Of a DNA stretch of 64,000 nucleotides, positions 56,351 to 64,000 are shown one piece after another. The notes beneath the pieces were generated by a model. That model was not told the DNA's origin and did not search any database. It worked only from the letters and a program-made list of their open reading frames with translations. The stretch lies in NCBI RefSeq assembly GCF_900177545.1, contig NZ_FXBQ01000001.1, positions 2,598,122-2,662,121 of the forward strand, read 5' to 3'. The stretch comes from Maritimibacter sp. HL-12 (GTDB taxonomy: Bacteria; Pseudomonadota; Alphaproteobacteria; Rhodobacterales; Rhodobacteraceae). Numbering within the stretch: position 1 is the first letter of the stretch; each line of letters begins with the position of its first letter. The translations under genes were made by a program, and so were the position numbers.

Positions 56351-56818
56351 TCAGCCCTCCGCCTGCATCATTTTCGCGGCATCGTGGATCGCGGCGCGGA
56401 TGCGCGGGTAGGTGCCGCAGCGGCACAGGTTGCCCCACATCGCGTCGTCGATCTCGTCGTCGGTCGGGTCGGGGTTGTTGGCGAGCAGGTCGGCCGCCTG
56501 CATGATCTGGCCCGACTGGCAATAGCCGCATTGCGCCACGTCATGGGTTACCCAGGCGCGCTGGATCGCCGCCATGGCGTCGGGCGTGCCGAGACCCTCG
56601 ATGGTGATCACCTCGCCGTCCACCGCGTCGAGTGGCAACTGGCAGGAGCGCTCGGCCACCCCGTTCACGTGCACCGTGCAGGCGCCGCAGGCGGCCACGC
56701 CGCAGCCAAACTTGGTGCCGGTCAGTCCGAGCGCGTCGCGCAGCACCCACAGGAGCGGCACGTCGCCGGGCAGATCGACCTCGTGAGTCCGGCCGTTGAC
56801 GGTAAGACGGGTGGGCAT
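56351..56818 (-). CDS. Molybdenum hydroxylase [2Fe-2S] subunit (IorA-like)
   Basis: A 155-aa iron-sulfur subunit. The plant-ferredoxin-type cluster is [21 protein letters not shown] (about residues 39-59) and the second is [10 protein letters not shown] with CRCGTY near 98 and 132. It passes electrons from the molybdenum centre of the large subunit. GAAGGAGGAG precedes the ATG at 56818. It is divergent from a TetR-type gene with a palindromic site between. Confidence 0.92.
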   Translation of the reverse strand: MPTRLTVNGRTHEVDLPGDVPLLWVLRDALGLTGTKFGCGVAACGACTVHVNGVAERSCQLPLDAVDGEVITIEGLGTPDAMAAIQRAWVTHDVAQCGYCQSGQIMQAADLLANNPDPTDDEIDDAMWGNLCRCGTYPRIRAAIHDAAKMMQAEG

Positions 56819-56868
56819 GGCGCTCTCCTCCTTCGGTGTTCTGGCAAAATGGGCTGAAAGTGTCAGTC

Positions 56869-56880
56869 TGTCAATTGACA
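56869..56880. promoter_or_regulatory. Palindromic operator between IorAB and TetR genes
   Basis: TGTCAATTGACA is a perfect 12-bp palindrome and includes TTGACA on both strands, so it may double as a -35 element in each direction. It lies 51 bp from the IorA ATG and 30 bp from the TetR ATG, fitting autoregulation by the TetR protein. Confidence 0.6.
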
Positions 56881-56909
56881 TTTTCCCCGAATATTGTCAC
56901 GTCTCTGTC

Positions 56910-57512
56910 ATGGAACCGAAAAACCCGCCCCGACAAGATGGCGAGCTGCGGCAGGAGGCGATTCTCGCGGCCGCGCTGGATGCCTTCCAACGCCATGGTT
57001 ACCGGCGCTGCTCGATGGAAGACATCGCGCGGCTCGCCGGCATGTCGCGGGCGGCGCTCTATCTTTACTACCGAAACAAGGACGACATTTTCGTCTCGCT
57101 CGTGCGCCGCGCCTATGACGACAGCGCGGCGGCGCTCGAAGCAGTCTTGCGCGAGGAGCGTCTGCCCGAAGAGGCGCTGCGGGCCGGGTTCAAGGCGAAG
57201 ACCGCAGGGGTGGTCGAGGCGCTGGCGGAGTCGCCGCACGGGCCCGAATTGCTCGAGCGCGGCCGCGTGATCGGGCAGGCGGTGATGGAAGAGGGCGAGG
57301 CCCGGATCGTCGCCATCTTCTCCGACTGGCTCGCGCGCGAGGCCGCGGCGGGGCGCATCACGCTCGCGCCCTTCGGCGGCGCGCCCGAGGCGGTGGCACG
57401 CACCATCCTCGCGGCGCTGAACGGCGTGAAAACCGGGCACAAGGATCTCGCCAGCCTGCGCGCGGCGCTCGACCGGCTCGCGGTGATGGTGGGCCGCGCC
57501 CTCGCGGCCTAG
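56910..57512 (+). CDS. TetR family transcriptional regulator
   Basis: A 200-aa repressor. The N-terminal helix-turn-helix is AILAAALDAFQRHGYRRCSMEDIARLAGMSRAALYLYYRNKDDIF (residues about 15-60). The ligand domain is all helical. It starts at the ATG at 56910 (MEPKNPPRQD). Divergent position and the palindrome at 56869 suggest it controls itself and the molybdenum hydroxylase genes. The ligand is unknown. Confidence 0.9.
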   Translation: MEPKNPPRQDGELRQEAILAAALDAFQRHGYRRCSMEDIARLAGMSRAALYLYYRNKDDIFVSLVRRAYDDSAAALEAVLREERLPEEALRAGFKAKTAGVVEALAESPHGPELLERGRVIGQAVMEEGEARIVAIFSDWLAREAAAGRITLAPFGGAPEAVARTILAALNGVKTGHKDLASLRAALDRLAVMVGRALAA

Positions 57513-57525
57513 CCGTGCGTGTGGC

Positions 57526-58362
57526 TCACAGCTCGGTGCGCAGGTGCCACAACTCGGGAAACAGCTCGACTTCCAGCATCCGGCGCAAATAGCTCACGCC
57601 GCCGGTGCCGCCGGTGCCGCGCTTGAAGCCGATCACGCGCTCGACAGTGGTGACGTGGTTGAACCGCCAGCGACGGAAATAGTCTTCGAAGTCCACCAGC
57701 TTCTCGGCCAGCTCGTAAAGCTGCCAATGGGTTTCGGGGTCGTCATAGACCCTGCGCCATGCCGCGATCACGCCGGGGTGCGGTTGGTGCGGCCGCGCCA
57801 GATCGCGCGCCGCCACCTCGGATGGAATCTCGATCCCGGCGCGGGACACTGCTCTGAGGGCCTCGTCGTAGAGCGAGGGCCGTGCAAGCTCGGCGCTGAG
57901 CTTGGCGTGAATGTCGGCCCGGTGCTCGTGCGGGCGCAGCATCGCGGCGTTTCGGTTGCCGAGTGTGAACTCGATCAGCCGGTATTGCCACGACTGGAAG
58001 CCGGAAGATTGCCCGAGCGAGTCGCGGAAGGTGGTGTAGTCCGAGGGCGTCATCGTCCGCAGCACGTCCCAGGCGCTGTTGAGTTGCTCGAAGATGCGCG
58101 AGACCCGCGCCAGCATCTTGAAGGCCGGGCCGTAGCGGTCGGCGGCCAGCGCCGTGCGGGCGGCGGTCAGTTCGTGCAGCGCAAGCCGCATCCATAGTTC
58201 CGAGGTCTGGTGCTGAACAATGAAGAGAAGCTCGTCATGCGCCTTTGATAGCGGGTGCTGGGCGTCGAGGATCGCATCGAGCGCGAGGTAATCGCTGTAG
58301 GACATGCGCCCGTCGAAACGCATCTGGGCGCCGTCGTCGGCGGGGTCGTAGGGAGTGGTCAT
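57526..58362 (-). CDS. kynA: Tryptophan 2,3-dioxygenase
   Basis: A 278-aa haem enzyme that opens the indole ring of tryptophan, giving N-formylkynurenine. Conserved stretches are [37 protein letters not shown] and [21 protein letters not shown], with the haem-binding histidine in the late part ([23 protein letters not shown]). It lies after kynU on the same strand, about 135 bp apart. The formamidase kynB is not in the window. Confidence 0.94.
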   Translation of the reverse strand: MTTPYDPADDGAQMRFDGRMSYSDYLALDAILDAQHPLSKAHDELLFIVQHQTSELWMRLALHELTAARTALAADRYGPAFKMLARVSRIFEQLNSAWDVLRTMTPSDYTTFRDSLGQSSGFQSWQYRLIEFTLGNRNAAMLRPHEHRADIHAKLSAELARPSLYDEALRAVSRAGIEIPSEVAARDLARPHQPHPGVIAAWRRVYDDPETHWQLYELAEKLVDFEDYFRRWRFNHVTTVERVIGFKRGTGGTGGVSYLRRMLEVELFPELWHLRTEL

Positions 58363-58496
58363 GGCTGTTTCCTGTCTGAAAAGGCTGGTTGGCGGGAAAA
58401 CTCCCCGCGGTCAGCCGTTCAGACAGGTGCACATCGCCATGCGGCGCCAGAGCGCCACCCAGCCCGCAGGCCGGCAAACCGGGGGCAGGGTGCCGG

Positions 58497-59687
58497 TCAC
58501 GTCACCGCCGCGCGTTCGCGGTAGTCGGCGCGGTCCCACAGCCGGTCTTCCATCACCTCGGCGATCACCCTCACCGCGCGGTCGATGTCGGCCTCGTCGA
58601 TGTAGAGCGGGGTTATGCCGAAGCGCATGATGTCGGGCGCGCGGAAATCGCCGATCACGCCGCGGTCGATCAGCGCCTGCATCGCGGCGTAACCTTCCTC
58701 GAAGCGAAACGACACCTGGCTGCCGCGCGCTTCGGGATCGCGCGGGGAGGCCAGTGCAAGCCCGTCGCACGCGGCTTCCACCCCTTCGATGAAGCGCTCG
58801 GAGAGGGCGATGGCGCGGGTGCGCAGGGCCTGCATGTCGACCCCGTCCCAGATGTCGAGCGCAGCGTCGAGCGCGGCCATCTGGAGCACCGGCGGCGTGC
58901 CCACGCGCATCCGCTCCACGCCTTCGCCGGGGCGATAGGCGAGATCGAAGGCAAAGGGGGCCTCGTGCCCGAGCCAGCCCGACAGCGCCGGGCGGGCGGT
59001 TTCGGCGTGGCGCGGGGCGACGTAGATGAAGGCCGGCGCGCCGGGGCCGCCGTTGAGAAACTTGTAGGTGCAGCCCACCGCGAAGTCGGCCTGCACGCCC
59101 GCCAGATCGACCGGCAATGCGCCCGCCGAATGGGCCAGATCCCAGATCACCAGCGCGCCCGCCGCGTGGGCGGCCCGGGTGAGCGCTTCCATGTCGTGCT
59201 TGCGGCCGGTGCGGTAATCGACCTCGGTGAGCATCAGCACGGCGAGATCGTCGTCGATATGGCTGGCGACTTCCTCGGGTGCGACGGTGACCAGTTCGTG
59301 GCCCTTGTCGAGCGCCGAGATCAGCCCCTCGGCCATGTAGAGATCGGTGGGAAAGTTGCCCCGGTCGGAGAGCACCTTGCGCCGGTCGGGGTTGAGCGCG
59401 AGGGCTGCGGCAAGCGCCTGGTAGACCTTGATCGACAGCGTGTCGCCCAGCACCACGCTGCCCGGCTCGGCCCCGATCAACCGCCCGATCCGGTCGCCAA
59501 GGGCGCGTGGCTGGGCCATCCAGCCCGCCTTGTTCCAGGCGGTGATGAGCATCTCGCCCCATTCCGCCTCGATCGTGCGCGCCACCCGGCGGGCGGCCGC
59601 GCGCGGCAGCGGCCCGAGCGAATTGCCGTCGAGGTAGACCATGCCCTCGGGCAGGTCGAACATCCGTTTTGTCGTCGCGAAATCCAT
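58497..59687 (-). CDS. kynU: Kynureninase
   Basis: A 396-aa PLP enzyme that cleaves kynurenine to anthranilate and alanine. The PLP lysine lies in VGCTYKFLNGGPGAPAFIYV (near residue 205). MVYLDGNSLGPLPR at the start is a family hallmark. The ATG at 59687 (MDFATTKRM) has GGGAGG; the frame extends to 59741 without a start signal. Together with kynA it forms a tryptophan degradation unit. Confidence 0.94.
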   Translation of the reverse strand: MDFATTKRMFDLPEGMVYLDGNSLGPLPRAAARRVARTIEAEWGEMLITAWNKAGWMAQPRALGDRIGRLIGAEPGSVVLGDTLSIKVYQALAAALALNPDRRKVLSDRGNFPTDLYMAEGLISALDKGHELVTVAPEEVASHIDDDLAVLMLTEVDYRTGRKHDMEALTRAAHAAGALVIWDLAHSAGALPVDLAGVQADFAVGCTYKFLNGGPGAPAFIYVAPRHAETARPALSGWLGHEAPFAFDLAYRPGEGVERMRVGTPPVLQMAALDAALDIWDGVDMQALRTRAIALSERFIEGVEAACDGLALASPRDPEARGSQVSFRFEEGYAAMQALIDRGVIGDFRAPDIMRFGITPLYIDEADIDRAVRVIAEVMEDRLWDRADYRERAAVT

Positions 59688-59826
59688 CGTGCCTCCCGGA
59701 AACTCCCTGCCCCAAGCTATCGTGCCGGGCGTCGGACGCAAGCACCCGCGCGAGGGGGGATTGCCTTCGCAACTTTCCTCGCGCTAAACCGCACGTCGGG
59801 AAACAATCTTGCGCGAAGGTGTTCGG

Positions 59827-60276
59827 GTGTTCAAGTGGATCGACATTCCTCCCGCGTGGCTCGCCGCGAGCCTTGGCGTGACCTGGGCGATCGACCGGCT
59901 TTTCCCGTGGCTCGCCACCGGGCTCGACTGGCTCGAATGGCTCGGTGCAGCGCTTGTGCTCGCAGGCCTCGGTGCGATGGCGCTGGGTGCGTTCGAGCTT
60001 GTGCGCCACCACACCACCTTTATCCCGCGCCGGATGCCGACGGCCTTCGTGCAGCAGGGCATCTACCAGCTCAGCCGCAACCCGATCTACCTGGGCGATG
60101 CGCTTGTGCTCGCGGGCGCGGCGCTGTGGTGGGACGTGCTGCCCGCGCTCATCCTCGTGCCCGCGTTCGGGGCGATCATCGAACGGCGCTTCATCCTGGG
60201 CGAAGAGGCCGGGCTGGTCGCGCGTTTCGGCGCGGAGGCGGAGGCGTGGTTCGCCCGGGTGCGGCGCTGGATTTGA
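59827..60276 (+). CDS. Membrane methyltransferase (ICMT/PEMT-like)
   Basis: A 149-aa protein with four predicted membrane helices and a C-terminal motif GIYQLSRNPIYLGDALVLAGAALWW, typical of isoprenylcysteine/phospholipid methyltransferase-like proteins (PF04191). Residues RNP and the later ERRFILGEEAGLVARFG are conserved in the family and bind SAM. I chose the GTG at 59827 with GAAGG upstream; a TTG at 59809 is also in frame. Substrate unknown. Confidence 0.8.
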   Translation: MFKWIDIPPAWLAASLGVTWAIDRLFPWLATGLDWLEWLGAALVLAGLGAMALGAFELVRHHTTFIPRRMPTAFVQQGIYQLSRNPIYLGDALVLAGAALWWDVLPALILVPAFGAIIERRFILGEEAGLVARFGAEAEAWFARVRRWI

Positions 60277-60403
60277 CGCAGGAGGGTGAAAAATGGTCGC
60301 AAAGCCCTCGATTGGGTCGAAATCGTGCCGGGCATGGCGTAAAGGACAATGAAATCGCCGGGCGCGGGATTCTCCTGCCCGGTTCAGAAGGAAGGAAGAC
60401 ATC

Positions 60404-61975
60404 GTGAAGATCGGGGTTCCGAAGGAAACATTCGCCGGTGAAAACCGGGTTGCGATGACGCCGGAGTCGGCGGTGCAGCTTCAGAAGCTCGGGCATGAAT
60501 GCCTGATCGAGAAGGGCGCGGGCAGCGCGGCGGGCTTCGCCGATGCCGTCTACGAGGCCGCGGGCGTGACGGTGGTGAAGACCGCCGCCAGCCTGTGGAA
60601 AGAGGCCGACGTGATCGCCAAGGTCCGGGTGCCGAACGACGCCGAACTGAAGCGGCTCACCAAGGACAAGACGCTGATTTCCTTCTTCAATCCGGGCGGC
60701 AATGCCGAGGGGCTGGAGCTGGCCAAGGAGAAGGGCGCCAACGTCATCGCGATGGAGATGGTGCCGCGCATCAGCCGCGCCCAGAAGATGGACGCGCTCT
60801 CCTCGATGGCCAATATCGCGGGCTACCGCGCGGTGATCGAGGCGGGCAACAACTTCGGCCGCTTCTTCACCGGGCAGGTGACCGCCGCCGGCAAGGTGCC
60901 GCCGGCCAAGGTGCTGATCGTCGGCGCCGGCGTCGCAGGGCTTGCCGCGATCGGCACGTCCGTGAGCCTCGGTGCGATCACCTATGCCTTCGACGTGCGG
61001 CCCGAAGTGGCCGAACAGGTCGAATCGATGGGCGCCGAGTTCGTCTATCTCGACTTCGCCGAGGAAACCCAGGACGGTTCCGCCACCGGCGGCTATGCCT
61101 CGGTTCAGTCGGAAGAGTTCCGCAACGCCCAGCTTGCCAAGTTCCGCGAGATCGCGGGTGAGATGGATATCGTCATCACCACCGCGCTGATCCCGAACCG
61201 GCCCGCGCCGAAGCTCTGGCTGAAAGACATGGTCGACGCGATGAAGCCCGGGTCGGTGGTGATCGACCTCGCCGCCGAACAGGGCGGCAACTGCGACTAC
61301 ACGGTGAAGGACGAGAAGATCGTCACCCCCGGCGGCGTCACCGTCATCGGCTACACCGATTTCACCTCGCGCATGGCGACGCAGGCCTCGACGCTCTACG
61401 CCAACAACGTGCGCCACATGCTGAGCGACCTGACCCCCGGCAAGGACGGCCAGATCGTGCACGACATGGAGGATGACGTGATCCGCGGCGCGACCGTCGC
61501 CTACCAGGGCGAGATCACCTTCCCGCCGCCGCCGCCGAAAGTGCAGGCGATCGCGGCAGTGAAGCGCGAGACGCCGAAGGAACTCACGCCGGAAGAAAAA
61601 CGCGCGCGGGAAGTGGCCGAATTCAAGGCCCAGACCCGCCAGCAGGTGACCCTGCTCGCCGTCGGCGGCATCGCGCTGCTTGGGGTGGGTCTCGTGGCAC
61701 CGCCGAGCTTCATGCAGCATTTCATCGTCTTCGTGCTGGCGGTCTTCGTCGGCTTCCAGGTGATCTGGGGGGTCAGCCACAGTCTGCACACGCCGCTGAT
61801 GGCGATCACCAACGCGATCTCCTCGATCATCATCCTCGGCGCGCTGATGCAGATCGGATCGGGCGCTCCGCTGGTCATGATCCTCGCGGCGGTGTCGGTA
61901 TTCATGGCCGGGATCAACATCTTCGGCGGCTTCCTTGTCACCCGGCGCATGCTTGCCATGTTCCAGAAATCCTGA
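60404..61975 (+). CDS. pntA: NAD(P) transhydrogenase subunit alpha
   Basis: A 523-aa subunit of the proton-pumping transhydrogenase that makes NADPH from NADH. The N-terminal NAD-binding domain has [20 protein letters not shown] and [22 protein letters not shown] near residue 170. The C-terminal part carries four membrane helices, so PntA is fused (not split into PntAA/PntAB as in Rhodospirillum). It begins at a GTG at 60404 with GAAGGAAG. pntB follows after 14 bp. Confidence 0.95.
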   Translation: MKIGVPKETFAGENRVAMTPESAVQLQKLGHECLIEKGAGSAAGFADAVYEAAGVTVVKTAASLWKEADVIAKVRVPNDAELKRLTKDKTLISFFNPGGNAEGLELAKEKGANVIAMEMVPRISRAQKMDALSSMANIAGYRAVIEAGNNFGRFFTGQVTAAGKVPPAKVLIVGAGVAGLAAIGTSVSLGAITYAFDVRPEVAEQVESMGAEFVYLDFAEETQDGSATGGYASVQSEEFRNAQLAKFREIAGEMDIVITTALIPNRPAPKLWLKDMVDAMKPGSVVIDLAAEQGGNCDYTVKDEKIVTPGGVTVIGYTDFTSRMATQASTLYANNVRHMLSDLTPGKDGQIVHDMEDDVIRGATVAYQGEITFPPPPPKVQAIAAVKRETPKELTPEEKRAREVAEFKAQTRQQVTLLAVGGIALLGVGLVAPPSFMQHFIVFVLAVFVGFQVIWGVSHSLHTPLMAITNAISSIIILGALMQIGSGAPLVMILAAVSVFMAGINIFGGFLVTRRMLAMFQKS

Positions 61976-61989
61976 AGGAGGCCGGGTAA

Positions 61990-63423
61990 ATGGAAATCGG
62001 TTTCACCACCGCCGCCTACATCGTCGCGGCCGTTCTGTTCATCCTCGCCCTCGGCGGGCTCTCGGGGCAGGAAAGCGCCAAGCGCGCGGTCTGGTATGGC
62101 ATCGTCGGCATGGGGCTCGCCATCATCGCCACGCTGATGGGCCCCGGTTCTGGGCTCTGGGGGGTCTCGCTCGCGTTGATCCTCGGCGGCGGCCTGATCG
62201 GCACCGTGATTGCCAAGCGCGTGCAGATGACCGAGATGCCGCAGCTTGTTGCCGCGATGCACTCGCTCGTCGGGCTGGCCGCCGTCTTCGTCGGTTTCAA
62301 CGCCGATCTCGAACTCACCCGCGTGCTCGGGATGGACGAGGCAGCCCGCGCCACCCTCGACGGTTTCGCCGCGGCCGTGGCCAAGAAGGACGCCGTCGAG
62401 CAATCCATCCTGCGGGTCGAATTGTTCCTCGGCGTGTTCATCGGCGCGGTCACCTTCACCGGCTCGGTGATCGCCTTCGGCAAACTCGCGGGCAAGGTGA
62501 CCTCGGCGGCGGTCAAGCTGCCGGGCGGGCATTTTCTGAATGCCACCGCCGCGATCCTCTCCGTTGTGCTGCTGGTCCTGTATCTCAACGGTGCCGGGGT
62601 CTGGACGCTGATCGCGATGACGCTGCTCGCCTTCTTCATCGGCTATCACCTGATCATGGGTATCGGCGGGGCCGACATGCCGGTGGTGGTCTCGATGCTC
62701 AACTCCTACTCGGGCTGGGCCGCGGCGGCGATCGGCTTTTCGCTCGGCAACGACCTGCTGATCGTGGTCGGCGCTCTGGTGGGCTCCTCTGGTGCGATCC
62801 TGTCCTACATCATGTGCAAGGCGATGAACCGCTCGTTCATCAGCGTGATCCTCGGTGGCTTCGGCGGACCGGCGGGCGAGCAGATGGCGATCGAGGGCGA
62901 ACAGGTGGCGATCGACGCCGACGGCGTTGCCGCCGCGCTGAACGATGCCGACCAGATCATCATCGTGCCGGGCTACGGCATGGCGGTGGCGCAGGCGCAG
63001 CAATCGGTGGCGGCGCTCACCGCCAAGCTGCGCGCCAAGGGCAAGACCGTGCGGTTCGGCATCCACCCGGTGGCGGGGCGTCTGCCCGGGCACATGAACG
63101 TGCTCCTTGCCGAGGCCAAGGTGCCTTATGACATTGTGCTGGAGATGGACGAGATCAACGAGGATTTCCCCTCGACCGACGTGGTGATCGTGATCGGCTC
63201 GAACGACATCGTGAACCCGGCCGCGCAGGAAGACCCGAACTCGCCGATTGCCGGGATGCCGGTGCTGGAAGTCTGGAAGGCGAAACAGGTCTTTGTCTCC
63301 AAGCGCGGCCAGGGCACCGGCTATTCGGGCATCGAGAACCCGCTGTTCTTCAAGGACAACACCCGGATGTTCTATGGTGATGCGAAAGCCTCGATGGAAA
63401 GCCTGCTGCCGCTGATCGACTGA
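61990..63423 (+). CDS. pntB: NAD(P) transhydrogenase subunit beta
   Basis: A 477-aa partner of PntA. Eight or nine membrane helices form the proton channel (residues 1-260). The C-terminal NADP-binding domain has [15 protein letters not shown] and [20 protein letters not shown], then [23 protein letters not shown] precedes the ATG at 61990. A strong terminator follows 23 bp after the stop. Confidence 0.96.
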   Translation: MEIGFTTAAYIVAAVLFILALGGLSGQESAKRAVWYGIVGMGLAIIATLMGPGSGLWGVSLALILGGGLIGTVIAKRVQMTEMPQLVAAMHSLVGLAAVFVGFNADLELTRVLGMDEAARATLDGFAAAVAKKDAVEQSILRVELFLGVFIGAVTFTGSVIAFGKLAGKVTSAAVKLPGGHFLNATAAILSVVLLVLYLNGAGVWTLIAMTLLAFFIGYHLIMGIGGADMPVVVSMLNSYSGWAAAAIGFSLGNDLLIVVGALVGSSGAILSYIMCKAMNRSFISVILGGFGGPAGEQMAIEGEQVAIDADGVAAALNDADQIIIVPGYGMAVAQAQQSVAALTAKLRAKGKTVRFGIHPVAGRLPGHMNVLLAEAKVPYDIVLEMDEINEDFPSTDVVIVIGSNDIVNPAAQEDPNSPIAGMPVLEVWKAKQVFVSKRGQGTGYSGIENPLFFKDNTRMFYGDAKASMESLLPLID

Positions 63424-63446
63424 TCGGTTCGCGCCGCGACATCAAG

Positions 63447-63475
63447 GGCCCCGCTGGCAACAGCGGGGCCTTTCT
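63447..63475 (+). terminator. Rho-independent terminator of pntAB
   Basis: GGCCCCGCTG (63447-63456), loop GCAA, CAGCGGGGCC (63461-63470), then TTTCTC: a perfect 10-bp stem with a tetraloop. Confidence 0.88.
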
Positions 63476-63514
63476 CGTTGCCGAGGATTGCAGCAACCGT
63501 GGCATCATCAAAAA

Positions 63515-63537
63515 TGTATATACAAACGAGATATAAA
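63515..63537 (+). promoter_or_regulatory. AT-rich promoter with palindromic operator
   Basis: TGTATATACA (63515-63524) is a perfect 10-bp palindrome, and TATAAA (63532-63537) a -10-like hexamer just after it. The region is strikingly AT-rich for this genome. It lies 40-60 bp before the ribbon-helix-helix-like gene. Confidence 0.5.
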
Positions 63538-63575
63538 AGAGTAACAACGTAGATACCGCCGAGGAGCCACGTCAA

Positions 63576-63758
63576 ATGCCGAAGCACCACAAGAGCAAGA
63601 AGGACGCCCAGCTGATCATTCGCATCGGCAAGGCCGACCGCGATGCTTTCGTGCGGCTTTGCGACGAGCTCGATACCAGCGCGGCCCGCGAAGTGCGCCG
63701 GTTCATCCGGACGTTTCTGGCCGAGCACGCGGCGGATGAACCGAAAAAGAAAGGATAA
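63576..63758 (+). CDS. Small basic protein, ribbon-helix-helix-like
   Basis: A 60-aa protein. After a basic tail (MPKHHKSKKD) comes a strand AQLIIRI and two helices KADRDAFVRLCDEL and SAAREVRRFIRTFLAEH, the order of a ribbon-helix-helix DNA-binding protein; it ends in KKKG. GAGGAG at 63559-63565 supports the ATG. Plasmid partition and toxin-antitoxin regulators look similar, but no toxin gene is adjacent. It is first in a run of three closely spaced small genes. Confidence 0.6.
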   Translation: MPKHHKSKKDAQLIIRIGKADRDAFVRLCDELDTSAAREVRRFIRTFLAEHAADEPKKKG

Positions 63759-63761
63759 AAC

Positions 63762-63881
63762 ATGGCGAACAAAGCCAAGATCAAAGACCTCAAGCGCGAA
63801 GTGAAATCCCGCAAGGCGAAAGTCGCGCGGCAGGAGAAGAAGCTCAAGGTGGCCAAGAAGGCCCTGAAAAAAGCGGCCTGA
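63762..63881 (+). CDS. Lysine-rich 39-aa protein
   Basis: The frame from the ATG at 63762 codes for 39 residues, of which about 15 are Lys or Arg (for example REVKSRKAKVARQEKKLKVA). It is predicted to form one charged helix, possibly a coiled coil, with regular Lys/Ala spacing like histone H1-type tails. It begins 3 bp after the preceding stop. No family could be named; it may bind nucleic acid. Confidence 0.55.
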   Translation: MANKAKIKDLKREVKSRKAKVARQEKKLKVAKKALKKAA

Positions 63882-63889
63882 GGCCGTTG

Positions 63890-63916
63890 GCGCGGGCCGG
63901 ACCGACCGGCCCGCGC
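63890..63916. repeat. Perfect inverted repeat
   Basis: GCGCGGGCCGG (63890-63900) and CCGGCCCGCGC (63906-63916), loop ACCGA. No T-run follows; it lies between the lysine-rich gene and the next start codon, so it may act as an attenuator or mRNA stabiliser. Confidence 0.6.
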
Positions 63917-63935
63917 GCATGTGATGGAGACCTGC

Positions 63936-64000
63936 ATGAAAACGTTGCTCGATATTCCCGGCATCGGTCCGGCACTGAAAACCCGGCTGGGTGAACTCGG
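63936..64000 (+). CDS. Helix-hairpin-helix protein, 3' end outside window
   Basis: The first 21 codons from the ATG at 63936 read as LLDIPGIGPALKTRLGELG after MKT, a classic helix-hairpin-helix DNA-binding motif. A GATGGAGA site precedes it. The rest lies beyond the window, so the size and further domains are unknown. It is in line with the two small basic genes upstream. Confidence 0.55.
   Translation, partial: MKTLLDIPGIGPALKTRLGEL

Overview
The window reads as a chromosomal segment of an alphaproteobacterium of the Rhodobacteraceae/Paracoccaceae type. The signs are a high G+C content (about two thirds by eye, not computed), the gene order xerC, DUF484 gene, fructose-6-phosphate aldolase, priA, the nrdR-ribD overlap, a bacterial phosphatidylcholine synthase, FnrL-type TTGAT-N4-(A/G)TCAA sites, one GTTC-N7-GTTC SOS box of the alphaproteobacterial type, and a G-run/C-run hairpin often seen downstream of Rhodobacterales genes. 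I saw no rRNA, tRNA, CRISPR array, insertion sequence or prophage. It is mostly core chromosome with a few accessory genes.

Layout. 1-5.7 kb: the 5' part of an anaerobic-type Fe-S protein, an MgtC/DUF4010 transporter-like protein, csbD, a palindrome-rich spacer, a low-GC HEPN-type orphan and parE. 5.8-16.5 kb: a secreted TPR protein, an SDR epimerase, truA, then a long plus-strand run of membrane-related genes (ycjX, a GNAT gene, ycjF, an SDR-DoxX fusion, DUF2269, DUF2339). 16.7-27.8 kb: ileS, an internally repeated outer-membrane barrel, pcs, a 177-aa orphan, xerC, DUF484, fsa and priA. 27.9-32.4 kb: a YeeE-type sulfur transporter divergent from an MFS gene across an FNR box, then msrA, prmA and a small membrane protein. 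32.4-36.2 kb: a peptidoglycan-binding lipoprotein, a DnaE2-like OB-fold fragment behind an SOS promoter, a ferredoxin, an FG-GAP protein, a cysteine hydrolase and glpX. 36.5-39 kb: the oxygen-independent ubiquinone operon ubiT-ubiU-ubiV with an FNR box. 39-46.5 kb: yjbQ, a dienelactone hydrolase, small genes, hlyU, rpoD and dnaG. 46.6-54 kb: a LysR regulator, hom, dodecin, nrdR, ribD and a large RTX/Hint secreted protein. 54.1-60.3 kb: an isoquinoline-1-oxidoreductase-like Mo-hydroxylase divergent from a TetR gene, kynA, kynU and a membrane methyltransferase. 60.4-64 kb: pntAB with a strong terminator, then three small genes for basic, probably nucleic-acid-binding proteins; the last runs off the window.

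How genes work together. Three FNR-type sites (969, 29006, 39009) lie beside genes suited to low oxygen: an Fe-S electron-transfer subunit, a sulfur transporter with an MFS gene, and O2-independent ubiquinone synthesis. This points to a facultative respiratory lifestyle with an FnrL-like regulon. pntAB supplies NADPH, kynA/kynU open tryptophan catabolism, and hom, glpX and fsa serve amino-acid and central carbon metabolism.

The most unusual items are the orphan SOS-controlled OB-fold that looks like the tail of DnaE2, a UbiU with Gly where E. coli UbiU has its first Fe-S cysteine, the small basic-protein cassette behind a TGTATATACA palindrome at the right edge, the orphan HEPN protein in a palindrome cluster, and two 15-nt identical sequences containing DnaA boxes, one of them at the predicted nrdR transcription start.
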